Shown here one piece after another: positions 56,781 through 64,000 of a stretch of 64,000 nt of DNA (positions are counted from its first letter, which is position 1; every line of letters starts with the position of its first letter). The notes under the pieces are model-generated. The model was not told the origin of the DNA and did no database searches. It saw nothing but the letters and a program-made list of their open reading frames with translations. The translations under genes were made by a program, and so were the position numbers. The DNA comes from Marinobacter manganoxydans MnI7-9 (lineage in GTDB: Bacteria > Pseudomonadota > Gammaproteobacteria > Pseudomonadales > Oleiphilaceae). The DNA is taken from assembly GCF_000235625.1 (NCBI RefSeq), contig NZ_AGTR01000084.1, forward strand, positions 124,001 to 188,000, read 5' to 3'.

Positions 56781-56821
56781 AAAAGCCCCCGCAAGTGTCG
56801 TTTCCAACACCTGCGGGGGCT
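56781..56821 (-). terminator. Intrinsic terminator of mucD
   Basis: On the minus strand AGCCCCCGCA and TGCGGGGGCT (56784-56793 and 56812-56821 on the plus strand) pair perfectly, with an inner GTGT/ACAC extension, and the stem is followed by TTTT. It lies 33 nt past the mucD stop. Confidence 0.78.
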
Positions 56822-56854
56822 CCATGTCAGGTAATCCGGATCAGCAGAAGGGTA

Positions 56855-58333
56855 TCAGGGCTTCATCACCAGATACAGCGCCCGGCCCTGGCGCACCACC
56901 CGGACCGATACCGCCTTGCCCTCGGGCAGCGACTGAACAGCCTCGCGGAATTCCTGCACCGATGTCACCTTCTGGCGATTCATTTCCGTGATCACATCGC
57001 CCGCACGGATGCCCGCTTCGGAAGCCGCACCCCGCGCAACATTATTGACCACAACGCCGCCTTCAATACCCATGGAGTCGGCCATGTCCGTAGGCAGCGG
57101 TTCGACCATCATGCCCAGGGGCGCAGAGCCGGGACCATCACTGTCACTGGCCGATGCGGAAGCCTGCTGGCTTCCCTCCTCCGGAAGGCGACCGATTTCA
57201 ACCTGAAGCTCGATTTCCTCGCCACCGCGAAGCACTCTCAGCTCGGCAGTTTCACCAACCGGCGTGCGGCCAACCATGGGCGGCAAGTCAGAGGAAAGCT
57301 GCACCTCGTCGCCGTCATAGCTGAGGACGATATCCCCTGCCTGCAGGCCGGCTGCCTGCGCCGGCGAACCGGACATCACTTCGGCAATCAGTGCACCGCG
57401 GGGCCGCTTGAGACCAAAGGATTCGGCCAGATCACGGTTCACTTCCTGAATCAGCACCCCGAGCCAGCCACGGGAGACAGAGCCGTTGTCGCGCAACTGA
57501 CGGAAGACGTTCATCGCATCGTCAATCGGAATGGCAAAGGAGACCCCCATGAAACCGCCAGAGCGAGTGTAGATCTGGGAGTTGATACCGACCACTTCGC
57601 CCTCCAGGTTAAACAGAGGGCCGCCGGAGTTGCCCGGGTTGATCGCCACGTCTGTCTGAATGAAGGGCACGTAGTTTTCCGATGGCAGGGAGCGACCCAG
57701 GGCGCTGACGATTCCGGCCGTTACCGTGTAATCGAATCCAAACGGGGAGCCAATCGCAAACACCCACTCACCGACTTTCAGATCCCGGGACCGACCTACC
57801 TGAACGACAGGCAGATCATCGCCGTTTTCAATTTTCAGCACGGCCATATCGGAACGAGGGTCTGTTCCAACCAGCGTCGCGGGCAGCTCGCGCCGGTCAT
57901 TCAGCCGCACGATGATCTCATCAGCTCCCTCGACCACGTGATTATTGGTCAAGACATAACCGTCCGAGGAGACAATGAACCCGGAGCCCATGGAGCGGCG
58001 TGGCTGGGAGTTGCCAGGCCCACCTCCAAACGGAGACTGGGGGCCGCGGAAGAAATCCTGGAAAAACTCGGGAAGCTGTTCGAGCTGACGCTCATCAAAC
58101 GGCATCCCGGGAGCGCCGGAATTGCGGCGCGTGGGCTCGGTGGTTGTACTGATGTTCACCACCGCACCGGCGTTATCTTCAACCAGCTCGGTAAAATCAG
58201 GCAGGCTGCGGGCTGAACTCGCCTGACTCCAGCCCGCCAACACCATGGCAGACAGCAAAATCAGCAAAGCGGCCGGCATCCTTCCGGGTATGAAATTACG
58301 TGACGACTGGGCAACTGCTGTTGCACTCGACAT
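56855..58333 (-). CDS. mucD: DegP/DegQ-type periplasmic serine protease MucD
   Basis: 492 residues. A long N-terminal signal (PAALLILLSAMVLAG) leads to a trypsin-like domain with His in TNNHVVEGADE, Asp in DMAVLKI and Ser in NPGNSGGPL. Two PDZ domains follow (ending QAAGLQAGDIVLSYDG and EAGIRAGDVITEMN). MucD degrades misfolded periplasmic proteins and limits alginate-type stress signalling through AlgU. It closes the rpoE-rseA-rseB-rseC-mucD cluster, 80 nt downstream of rseC, with a strong terminator. Confidence 0.95.
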   Translation of the reverse strand: MSSATAVAQSSRNFIPGRMPAALLILLSAMVLAGWSQASSARSLPDFTELVEDNAGAVVNISTTTEPTRRNSGAPGMPFDERQLEQLPEFFQDFFRGPQSPFGGGPGNSQPRRSMGSGFIVSSDGYVLTNNHVVEGADEIIVRLNDRRELPATLVGTDPRSDMAVLKIENGDDLPVVQVGRSRDLKVGEWVFAIGSPFGFDYTVTAGIVSALGRSLPSENYVPFIQTDVAINPGNSGGPLFNLEGEVVGINSQIYTRSGGFMGVSFAIPIDDAMNVFRQLRDNGSVSRGWLGVLIQEVNRDLAESFGLKRPRGALIAEVMSGSPAQAAGLQAGDIVLSYDGDEVQLSSDLPPMVGRTPVGETAELRVLRGGEEIELQVEIGRLPEEGSQQASASASDSDGPGSAPLGMMVEPLPTDMADSMGIEGGVVVNNVARGAASEAGIRAGDVITEMNRQKVTSVQEFREAVQSLPEGKAVSVRVVRQGRALYLVMKP

Positions 58334-58413
58334 GTTGTACCCCCTGTTGTGCTTACACCTAGGCGTAGTTTTGGGTTCGGCCCACCGATTTTCAACTTAC
58401 AAAACCGTAGGGT

Positions 58414-58863
58414 TTACAGACAGTTTTCAGAGGCTATCCGGCTTACCCGGACCAGGCGGGGCTCATACTCCTTGCCGCCCGCGTCTTGCAGTTTGCGTCC
58501 TGCGAAAAAACCCAGAGCCAGGCCAGCGACAGCGGCCAGCATCGCAGCGCCGTCGCTACCACCGGACATCTGGTGCCCGAGGATACTTGCGACAACCATC
58601 AGGATCAGTGGGACGGCATAGACCAGAATGGAAGCACCCAGCAACGCCTGCTCATCAATTCCGATGGTTACTTCATCTCCCACCCTGGCATTGACCGAGT
58701 TGGTCACCAGAATCTGGTTGGCGCGCCCGCCCGAGGCAGCCGCCAGGACTTTCTGACCACAACCATTGCGGGCAGCACAACTCTGACAGGCGCTGGTTCG
58801 GATCGTCTGGACCCAGACCTTGTCGCCCTTGAGCGCGACCACTTTTCCAGTTTCAGTAATCAC
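58414..58863 (-). CDS. rseC: SoxR-reducing system / positive regulator RseC (MucC)
   Basis: 149 residues. A cysteine cluster CQSCAARNGCGQKVL is followed by two membrane helices (LLGASILVYAVPLILMVVAS and GAAMLAAVAGLALGFFAG). This is the RseC/MucC layout. The protein modulates sigma-E and takes part in reducing SoxR in E. coli. Its start overlaps the rseB stop by 4 bp. Confidence 0.92.
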   Translation of the reverse strand: MITETGKVVALKGDKVWVQTIRTSACQSCAARNGCGQKVLAAASGGRANQILVTNSVNARVGDEVTIGIDEQALLGASILVYAVPLILMVVASILGHQMSGGSDGAAMLAAVAGLALGFFAGRKLQDAGGKEYEPRLVRVSRIASENCL

Positions 58864-59879
58864 GGCTTACCCGCACCCAGGGCCACCGAGTCTTCAATAC
58901 GCACCGATTCGGCAACCTGGCGCGCAGTCTGCGGAGGCAGCTCACCCACGACGGTAACCAGAAAAGCGCTATCCCCTTCCGTCACCTGATGCATATAAAC
59001 GGTGGTGGCGCCAATCAGGGAGGCGCCCGTCGGCATGCTAACCGGGCCAGCCGGCTCAACGAAGACCGAAAAAGCGGCCAGGCCATCGGAGAAGGCAACG
59101 GCCTGGCCCTTGCCGGAGCGGGGCGCCGCCGCAGGGACAAACCCTTCCGGGCGCCAGCCAAGCTGCCACCCATCCATACGCTGGACCACCGATGCCGTAA
59201 CAGCGGGCTCATCCAGCGTTCTGGAAATTTCCCGGCCCTCGGTGCGGATCTCGAATTCGCTATCGGGAATGTCCTCGCCGATGTGCAGGCTGGTGAACTG
59301 AAACTGCTCGAGCACTTCCCCCTCGGCATTACGAACGTGACTCTTGACCAGAAGACCGGTGGATTTCTCCAGCCAAAGCCGATGACTGTAGCGGTAGGAA
59401 TCCTTGGCGCTTAGCGCCACTGAAACCACGTCATACCCTGCAACCCGGTCCTCACCTTTCATTTCCGCCCGATACCAGTGGCTGACCGGCATCAGCTGAC
59501 TGGTGAACGCTTCGGCGAACGGGCCTGAAGGAATCACCTGGTCAAGCTTGACGCGGCCTGTCTCAGGGAGCACGCAGACCACATTCATGCCTTTGCGAAC
59601 AATTTCTCCACTGCCGCCGTCCTGCAGAACCAGCCGCTCCTCTACAATGCCATCATTGTAACGATGGGCAATCTGCATTGAGTGTACGCTCTCGCCCCGG
59701 GCGTATACGAACACACCGCGGTAGGACGTCATGTTCAGGGCCGGACCCAGCCTTTCAAGCCAGGCGGATGCCTCGTCTTCGTCCGCGGCAGCCGGCAGCG
59801 ACCCAGCAAGCGCGAGCAAAAAACCCACGAGCATGGACAACGCACGGCTTGGGACAACATTAATTAAGACTCGAGGCAT
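58860..59879 (-). CDS. rseB: Sigma-E regulator RseB (MucB)
   Basis: 339 residues from ATG 59879; a longer frame is open upstream but gives no signal peptide. From this start there is a clean Sec signal (SMLVGFLLALAGSLPAAA) and a mature start ADEDEASAWLERLG. NMTSYRGVFVYARGESVHSM is the RseB lipid-binding fold signature. It binds RseA in the periplasm and protects it from cleavage. It lies 22 nt after rseA. Confidence 0.93.
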   Translation of the reverse strand: MPRVLINVVPSRALSMLVGFLLALAGSLPAAADEDEASAWLERLGPALNMTSYRGVFVYARGESVHSMQIAHRYNDGIVEERLVLQDGGSGEIVRKGMNVVCVLPETGRVKLDQVIPSGPFAEAFTSQLMPVSHWYRAEMKGEDRVAGYDVVSVALSAKDSYRYSHRLWLEKSTGLLVKSHVRNAEGEVLEQFQFTSLHIGEDIPDSEFEIRTEGREISRTLDEPAVTASVVQRMDGWQLGWRPEGFVPAAAPRSGKGQAVAFSDGLAAFSVFVEPAGPVSMPTGASLIGATTVYMHQVTEGDSAFLVTVVGELPPQTARQVAESVRIEDSVALGAGKP

Positions 59880-59901
59880 GATTAAACTCTCGCTCCGGGG
59901 T

Positions 59902-60462
59902 TCAGTAGCCGGCACCATTGGCACTGACCAGACGGGCATAGCCGACGGCGCCCCGCCCGGCGCCAACACTGTTGTGCTGTGCGTGTTCCAGCAGGTAGCG
60001 ACTCATATACTCCCACTGTTCCTCATCAAGACCCTGCAGGGCAATTTCCCTGACCGGCTGGTCCTGCACAGGCGTTTCTGGTGCAGCTGCGGTCACCGGC
60101 TGAACCGGCCCGGTCGCGGATGAATCCCAACCGGCACCCGCACCGAACCCGACCAGCAGCGCCATGGCAACCATGGCGGCAGCCGGCCAGTGCCAGCGGC
60201 CGGACCTGGTGGCCTGTACGGCAGCTTCAGGCCTGACCGCGGTGGTGCCCCGCCCGTCAAGCCGTTCACGGACGCCCACACTGACGTCCATACCGTGGGC
60301 CGGCGAGTGGCCGTCATGCATAAGGTCGCGAACATCCTGCCAACGCTGCCACTGCGCCCGAACCTCGTCCTGGCGATCGTGGGAAAGCAGGCGACGTACC
60401 GAAAGTTCGTCAGCTTCGTCGTCCATCATGGCGGACAGTGTTTCTCTGAGACGATCATCCAT
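59902..60462 (-). CDS. rseA: Anti-sigma factor RseA (MucA)
   Basis: 186 residues from ATG 60462 with GAGG upstream. The N-terminal cytosolic domain starts MDDRLRETLSAMMDDEADEL, which matches RseA/MucA. One membrane helix (WHWPAAAMVAMALLVGFGAG) and a periplasmic tail follow. It holds sigma-E inactive at the membrane until cleaved under envelope stress. It lies 15 nt after rpoE. Confidence 0.92.
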   Translation of the reverse strand: MDDRLRETLSAMMDDEADELSVRRLLSHDRQDEVRAQWQRWQDVRDLMHDGHSPAHGMDVSVGVRERLDGRGTTAVRPEAAVQATRSGRWHWPAAAMVAMALLVGFGAGAGWDSSATGPVQPVTAAAPETPVQDQPVREIALQGLDEEQWEYMSRYLLEHAQHNSVGAGRGAVGYARLVSANGAGY

Positions 60463-60477
60463 GGGATGCAACCTCAA

Positions 60478-61095
60478 TTACGTCACCGAGTGATTGAGTA
60501 AAGGCCCGAGATGCCGATCAACCGCATCCCGGGCCCTGAATATTCTTGAACGGACAGTACCGATCGGGCACTCGAGGATACCCGCGATATCCTCATAGCT
60601 CAGCCCATCGTATTCCCTGAGCAGAAAGGCAGAGCGCAACTCCTCAGGAAGCTGGGCGATCGCCTTGTTCAATTCTTTCTGGAGCTGTTCCCGTTGCAGG
60701 AGCCGTTCAGGCGAAGCGGTGTCACGCAGCCGTGAACCGTCATCGAAATTCTCCGCTTCCGCCGAGTCGGCACTGCCCTGCGGCCGCCGGCCGCGGGATT
60801 CCAGGTAATTCTTCGCGGTATTGACGGCAATCCGGTACAGCCATGTATAGAAGGCGCTGTCCCCGCGGAAGCGCTCGATCGCCCTGAACGCCTTTACGAA
60901 GGTCTCCTGGGTCAGATCCATGACTTCCTGACTGTCGTAGACGTACCGACTGATAATTGATGCGACTCTGGATTGGTACTTGACCACCAGAAGATCGAAG
61001 GCGGCGCGATCACCATTACGAACCTTGCGCACCAGCTGCAGATCCGTCTGGCTGTCCGGGTGATCGCCCTGTTGTTTCTCTGTATCAGGAGTCAT
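60478..61095 (-). CDS. rpoE: Envelope-stress sigma factor RpoE (AlgU)
   Basis: 205 residues from ATG 61095, the start that gives the normal ECF sigma length; the frame is open for another 50 codons upstream without family similarity. Sigma region 2 has VVKYQSRVASIISRYVYD, DLTQETFVKAFRAIERF and AFYTWLYRIAVNTAKNYL. Region 4 has FLLREYDGLSYEDIA and CPIGTVRSRIFRARDAV. It directs RNA polymerase to envelope-stress promoters. A GAACTA-N16-TCTAT element at 61235-61261 suggests autoregulation. First gene of the rse cluster. Confidence 0.95.
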   Translation of the reverse strand: MTPDTEKQQGDHPDSQTDLQLVRKVRNGDRAAFDLLVVKYQSRVASIISRYVYDSQEVMDLTQETFVKAFRAIERFRGDSAFYTWLYRIAVNTAKNYLESRGRRPQGSADSAEAENFDDGSRLRDTASPERLLQREQLQKELNKAIAQLPEELRSAFLLREYDGLSYEDIAGILECPIGTVRSRIFRARDAVDRHLGPLLNHSVT

Positions 61096-61234
61096 GGACT
61101 GGTTGCCGGGGTTCCCTGATTTGATGGCCAGCTGTCCGGCCTGTACCAAGTTTCGCTGCGTCATTGATGCTATCCGGCGTCCGTTCATGAAACGGGCTAG
61201 ACCACCGGTCAGGCGGCTCACCCTGTCAGGCCAA

Positions 61235-61261
61235 ATAGACAGCAAGCGTAAAGTTTAGTTC
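61235..61261 (-). promoter_or_regulatory. Candidate sigma-E (AlgU) autoregulatory promoter of rpoE
   Basis: On the minus strand GAACTA (61256-61261) is followed after 16 nt by TCTAT (61235-61239), close to the GAACTT-N16/17-TCTGA consensus of RpoE/AlgU promoters. It lies about 140 nt upstream of the rpoE ATG, giving a long leader. Confidence 0.55.
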
Positions 61262-61298
61262 AATACACGTCCACATTATGGCCTGCGATAACGACCCG

Positions 61299-62903
61299 AT
61301 GCCACAGTCCTTCGAATACGATGTTCTCATTATCGGCAGTGGTGCTGCCGGCCTCACCGTCGCGCTCAATCTGCCGGAGCACCTGAAGGTCTGCGTGGTG
61401 AGCAAGGCCCAGATCAGCAGCGGCGCCACGCTCTGGGCACAAGGCGGTATCGCCGCAGTTCTGGATGATCAGGATTCCACCGAAAACCACATCTCCGACA
61501 CCCTCAATGCTGGCGCAGGCCTGTGCCATGAGGACGCCGTGCGGTTCACGGTCGAACATGGCAGGGAAAGCATCAACTGGCTGATCGATTCCGGTGTCGA
61601 TTTTACGCGGGATCAGGACGCCCACTACCACCTGACCCGTGAGGGCGGCCACAGTCATCGGCGCATCATTCATGCAGCCGATGCCACGGGGCATGCGGTC
61701 TCAACCACCCTCACCTCCCAGGCAGAGGCACGACCTAACATAGAACTCATGTCTGGTAGGGTGGCTGTGGATCTGATCACCAATCGCAAACTGTCCCTGC
61801 CGGGAAACCGATGCGTCGGTGCCTACATCCTGAACCTTGAAGACAACCATGTAGAGCTGTTCCGGGCACGATTCACAGTGATTGCCACCGGCGGCGCCTC
61901 CAAGGCCTACCGCTACACAACCAATCCGGACGGCGCTTCCGGAGACGGGATTGCGATGGCCTGGCGGGCCGGCTGCAGGGTGGCAAACATGGAGTTCAAC
62001 CAGTTTCACCCTACATGCCTTTATCACCCCCACGCCAAATCCTTCCTGATCACGGAAGCCGTGAGGGGCGAGGGCGGCCTGCTGAAACTGCCGGATGGTT
62101 CCCGGTTTATGGATCGCTTTGACGAGCGTGGCGAGTTGGCGCCCCGTGATATCGTTGCCCGGGCCATTGACCACGAAATGAAACGACTGGGTGCTGATCA
62201 TCTCTACCTGGACATCAGCCACAAACCCGCCGACTTTATAAAGCACCACTTCCCCACCATCTACGAGAAGTGTCTGGGCTTCGGTATCGATATTACCCGG
62301 GAGCCCATTCCCGTGGTTCCAGCCGCTCACTACACCTGTGGCGGAATCATGAGCGATGAACGTGCCCGAACCGATGTTAACCAGCTCTACGTGGTCGGCG
62401 AGGCTGCCTTCACCGGGCTCCATGGGGCCAACCGAATGGCCAGCAACTCCCTGCTGGAATGCCTGGTTTATGGCCGTGCGGCTGCGGCGGATATTGCCCG
62501 CCGGGAAGCCGACATTCCACCACCGCCAGAGGCACCAGACTGGGATGAAAGCCAGGTGCGGGACTCTGACGAAGACGTGGTAATCTCCCACAACTGGGAC
62601 GAGCTTCGCCATTTCATGTGGGACTACGTCGGCATTGTGCGAACCACCAAGCGGCTGCAGCGGGCCAAGCACCGGGTGGATCTTTTGTCTGCGGAAATCG
62701 GCGAGTTCTACAGCAACTACCGTGTCACCAATGACCTGCTGGAACTTCGTAACCTGGTCACCGTGTCTGATCTCATCATATGTTCGGCACTGCAGCGCAG
62801 GGAAAGCCGAGGGCTGCACTACACTCTCGATTATCCGGGACTGATCAATGAGGTGCGTGATACCGTGCTGGTTCCCACCACCTACCGTACACTCGCGCCC
62901 TGA
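61299..62903 (+). CDS. nadB: L-aspartate oxidase
   Basis: 534 residues from ATG 61299 ([19 protein letters not shown]), the start that matches other NadB proteins; ATG 61278 would add 7 residues. The FAD motif GSGAAGL, the active-site stretch [19 protein letters not shown] and the late [14 protein letters not shown] are typical of the succinate dehydrogenase/NadB flavoprotein family. It oxidises aspartate to iminoaspartate for NAD synthesis. Divergent from rpoE, as in Pseudomonas. Confidence 0.96.
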   Translation: MPQSFEYDVLIIGSGAAGLTVALNLPEHLKVCVVSKAQISSGATLWAQGGIAAVLDDQDSTENHISDTLNAGAGLCHEDAVRFTVEHGRESINWLIDSGVDFTRDQDAHYHLTREGGHSHRRIIHAADATGHAVSTTLTSQAEARPNIELMSGRVAVDLITNRKLSLPGNRCVGAYILNLEDNHVELFRARFTVIATGGASKAYRYTTNPDGASGDGIAMAWRAGCRVANMEFNQFHPTCLYHPHAKSFLITEAVRGEGGLLKLPDGSRFMDRFDERGELAPRDIVARAIDHEMKRLGADHLYLDISHKPADFIKHHFPTIYEKCLGFGIDITREPIPVVPAAHYTCGGIMSDERARTDVNQLYVVGEAAFTGLHGANRMASNSLLECLVYGRAAAADIARREADIPPPPEAPDWDESQVRDSDEDVVISHNWDELRHFMWDYVGIVRTTKRLQRAKHRVDLLSAEIGEFYSNYRVTNDLLELRNLVTVSDLIICSALQRRESRGLHYTLDYPGLINEVRDTVLVPTTYRTLAP

Positions 62904-62930
62904 ACGAACACCGTTTTTACACAGGATTCA

Positions 62931-63215
62931 ATGGTAAACACTATGTCAGAGACACCTGCATCGTCTGAAAAAGCAGAATTCAACCGCCTCTGGTGGCATA
63001 GCCGTAGAGGCATGCTGGAGCTGGACAACCTTTTGATTCCCTTCATGGAAGAGGCCTTCCGCGATCTGGACGCTGAAGACCAGGCCCGCTACAAGAAACT
63101 GCTCACCTGCGAAGATAACGACATGTTTGAGTGGTTCATGCAACGCAGCCGCCCGGCCGATCCCGATCTTCAACGCATGGTCGACATCATTCTCAAACGT
63201 GTCCAGCCGGATTGA
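62931..63215 (+). CDS. sdhE: FAD assembly factor SdhE
   Basis: 94 residues with the RRGMLELD (RGxxE) signature and [17 protein letters not shown] helix. SdhE helps insert FAD covalently into succinate dehydrogenase. ATG 62931 has AGGA upstream, 28 nt after nadB. The 3' end overlaps the next gene by 17 nt, as with the E. coli sdhE-ygfX pair. Confidence 0.93.
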   Translation: MVNTMSETPASSEKAEFNRLWWHSRRGMLELDNLLIPFMEEAFRDLDAEDQARYKKLLTCEDNDMFEWFMQRSRPADPDLQRMVDIILKRVQPD

Positions 63216-63663
63216 ACTAACGCTCACGCCCTCGCTGCTGGTTGGCCTGCTTGCGGTGCTGCCATGGGTTTTGCTGCTGGCTTTCCTGTTGATGGCGCTA
63301 CTGGCAGACAAATTCTGGCTTCTCGTTGCAATCCCCATTGCACTGTGGGGCGCCGCCCTGCAGTATCGGTCAAACGGGTTACTTATGGGCTGTGGTTCCG
63401 TGAGTGGTCTCCTGATCGAACACGATAAAATGTATGCCAGAATCGGAGACAAGCAGAGGGTAGAGGTTATTCCACTTGCCTCCAGCCGGATCTGGTCAGG
63501 CCTGGCACTCTTGAAACTTCGGCCTGCCGGCACCAGATTCCGGTCATACACTTCACTCCTGCTGGCACCAGTACCCGGAAGCCCGGGCAATGTTCCGGCG
63601 GAGGATTTCCGTCGTCTCAGGGTCTGGCTCAGACTGGGCCGCCCCCGGCGATCATCTCACTGA
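63199..63663 (+). CDS. YgfX/CptA-like membrane protein
   Basis: 154 residues from GTG 63199 ([14 protein letters not shown]), 17 nt inside the sdhE end; the longer frame upstream overlaps sdhE in another frame and is unlikely. Two membrane helices ([21 protein letters not shown], split across the start of the chain, and [14 protein letters not shown]) precede a short cytosolic tail. The position directly after sdhE and the overall shape fit YgfX, which in E. coli forms a pair with SdhE. The old toxin label (CptA) is not supported by anything seen here. Confidence 0.72.
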   Translation: MSSRIELTLTPSLLVGLLAVLPWVLLLAFLLMALLADKFWLLVAIPIALWGAALQYRSNGLLMGCGSVSGLLIEHDKMYARIGDKQRVEVIPLASSRIWSGLALLKLRPAGTRFRSYTSLLLAPVPGSPGNVPAEDFRRLRVWLRLGRPRRSSH

Positions 63664-63684
63664 TTCAATAACCTGGAGTACGCC

Positions 63685-64000
63685 ATGACCGACACAGACG
63701 CTTCTGTATCTGCCGTTGCAGAGTATCCCCTGCCGGACAACGGTTGGGCGGATCTCGACAACCGCGTGGTTGTATGCGTCAGCGGCCCGGGCACCGACAA
63801 GTTTCTTCAGGGCCAGTTCAGCCAGAACCTCGATGAGGTAATCCCGGAGTATTCGCCGCGCGCGGCCGCAGCAACGCCCAAGGGTCGCGCCTACTGCCTC
63901 ACACGTATGGTCCGTTCAGGCGACGATATCCTGATGGACTTTCCCGCCGAACTCGCTGACGACATCATCAGCCACTTGCGCAAATATCTGATGCTGTTTC
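63685..64000 (+). CDS. ygfZ: tRNA-modifying/folate-binding protein YgfZ, N-terminal part
   Basis: The first ~105 codons are in the window; the gene runs off the end. ATG 63685 has GGAG 7 nt upstream, 21 nt after the previous stop. The visible chain has GTDKFLQGQFSQNLDEV and AATPKGRAYCLTRMV, which fit the YgfZ/GcvT-like fold that binds tetrahydrofolate and helps iron-sulfur enzymes such as MiaB. The C-terminal KGC signature lies outside the window, so this is a family-level call. Not opposed by any other frame. Confidence 0.85.
   Translation, partial: MTDTDASVSAVAEYPLPDNGWADLDNRVVVCVSGPGTDKFLQGQFSQNLDEVIPEYSPRAAAATPKGRAYCLTRMVRSGDDILMDFPAELADDIISHLRKYLMLF

Noticed and set aside
56795-58216. 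473-codon open frame on the plus strand
   Set aside because: Antisense to mucD, whose His/Asp/Ser triad and PDZ domains are clear. No recognisable domain in this frame.

Overview
The window is a stretch of chromosome from a marine gammaproteobacterium, most likely Marinobacter. Three things point there: a ~511-residue fatty-alcohol-forming acyl-CoA reductase of the type known from Marinobacter; Pseudomonas/Marinobacter-style gene orders (gacS / cysM-rlmD-relA-mazG; lepA-lepB-DUF4845-rnc-era-recO-pdxJ; rpoE-rseA-rseB-rseC-mucD); and a moderately high GC content that keeps many antisense frames open. I see no rRNA, tRNA, CRISPR array, prophage or insertion sequence. The taxonomic call is inference from gene content.

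Layout. 1-3 kb: the end of dacB, a lower-GC two-domain fasciclin lipoprotein, a DUF2798 membrane gene broken by one amber codon, and a DUF6279 lipoprotein. 3-9 kb: a minus-strand acyl-CoA cluster (SDR, histidine phosphatase, APH-like kinase, SDR, ACAD10/11-like dehydrogenase) facing a LysR regulator, with a 28-bp-armed inverted repeat inside it. 9-15 kb: a small membrane protein, an EAL phosphodiesterase, a beta-decarboxylating dehydrogenase, a DUF1439 lipoprotein, a CPXCG protein, and an aminotransferase facing a D-2-hydroxyacid dehydrogenase. 15-19 kb: acs with a LuxR-type response regulator behind it, then the fatty acyl-CoA reductase. 19-27 kb: a MinD-like ATPase, a divergent HDOD-histidine kinase with a REC-PAS-GGDEF-EAL partner, and a methyltransferase next to an MprF-C-terminal-like protein. 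27-43 kb: murI, nudC, plsB, rsmJ, tsaB, adk, a YbaK-HDOD fusion, ppc, two paralogous small proteins, mazG, relA and rlmD. 43-54 kb: cysM, gacS, then pdxJ, recO, era, rnc, DUF4845, lepB and lepA. 54-64 kb: a CHASE-GGDEF-EAL protein, the mucD-rseC-rseB-rseA-rpoE envelope-stress operon with a candidate autoregulatory promoter, and nadB-sdhE-ygfX-ygfZ running off the end.

How the parts work together. Lipid and acyl-CoA metabolism recurs: plsB makes lysophosphatidate, the reductase makes fatty alcohols for wax esters, acs activates acetate under a probable two-component regulator, and the 3-8 kb cluster looks like a 4-hydroxyacyl-CoA kinase/dehydrogenase pathway related to Pseudomonas LvaA/LvaC and animal ACAD10/11. 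Signalling is dense: three proteins with EAL domains (two also with GGDEF), two HDOD proteins, GacS, RelA and the sigma-E module. The most promising leads for undescribed biology are the kinase/phosphatase/ACAD cluster, the methyltransferase plus MprF-like pair, the two HDOD fusions, and the folded repeat at 6536-6649.
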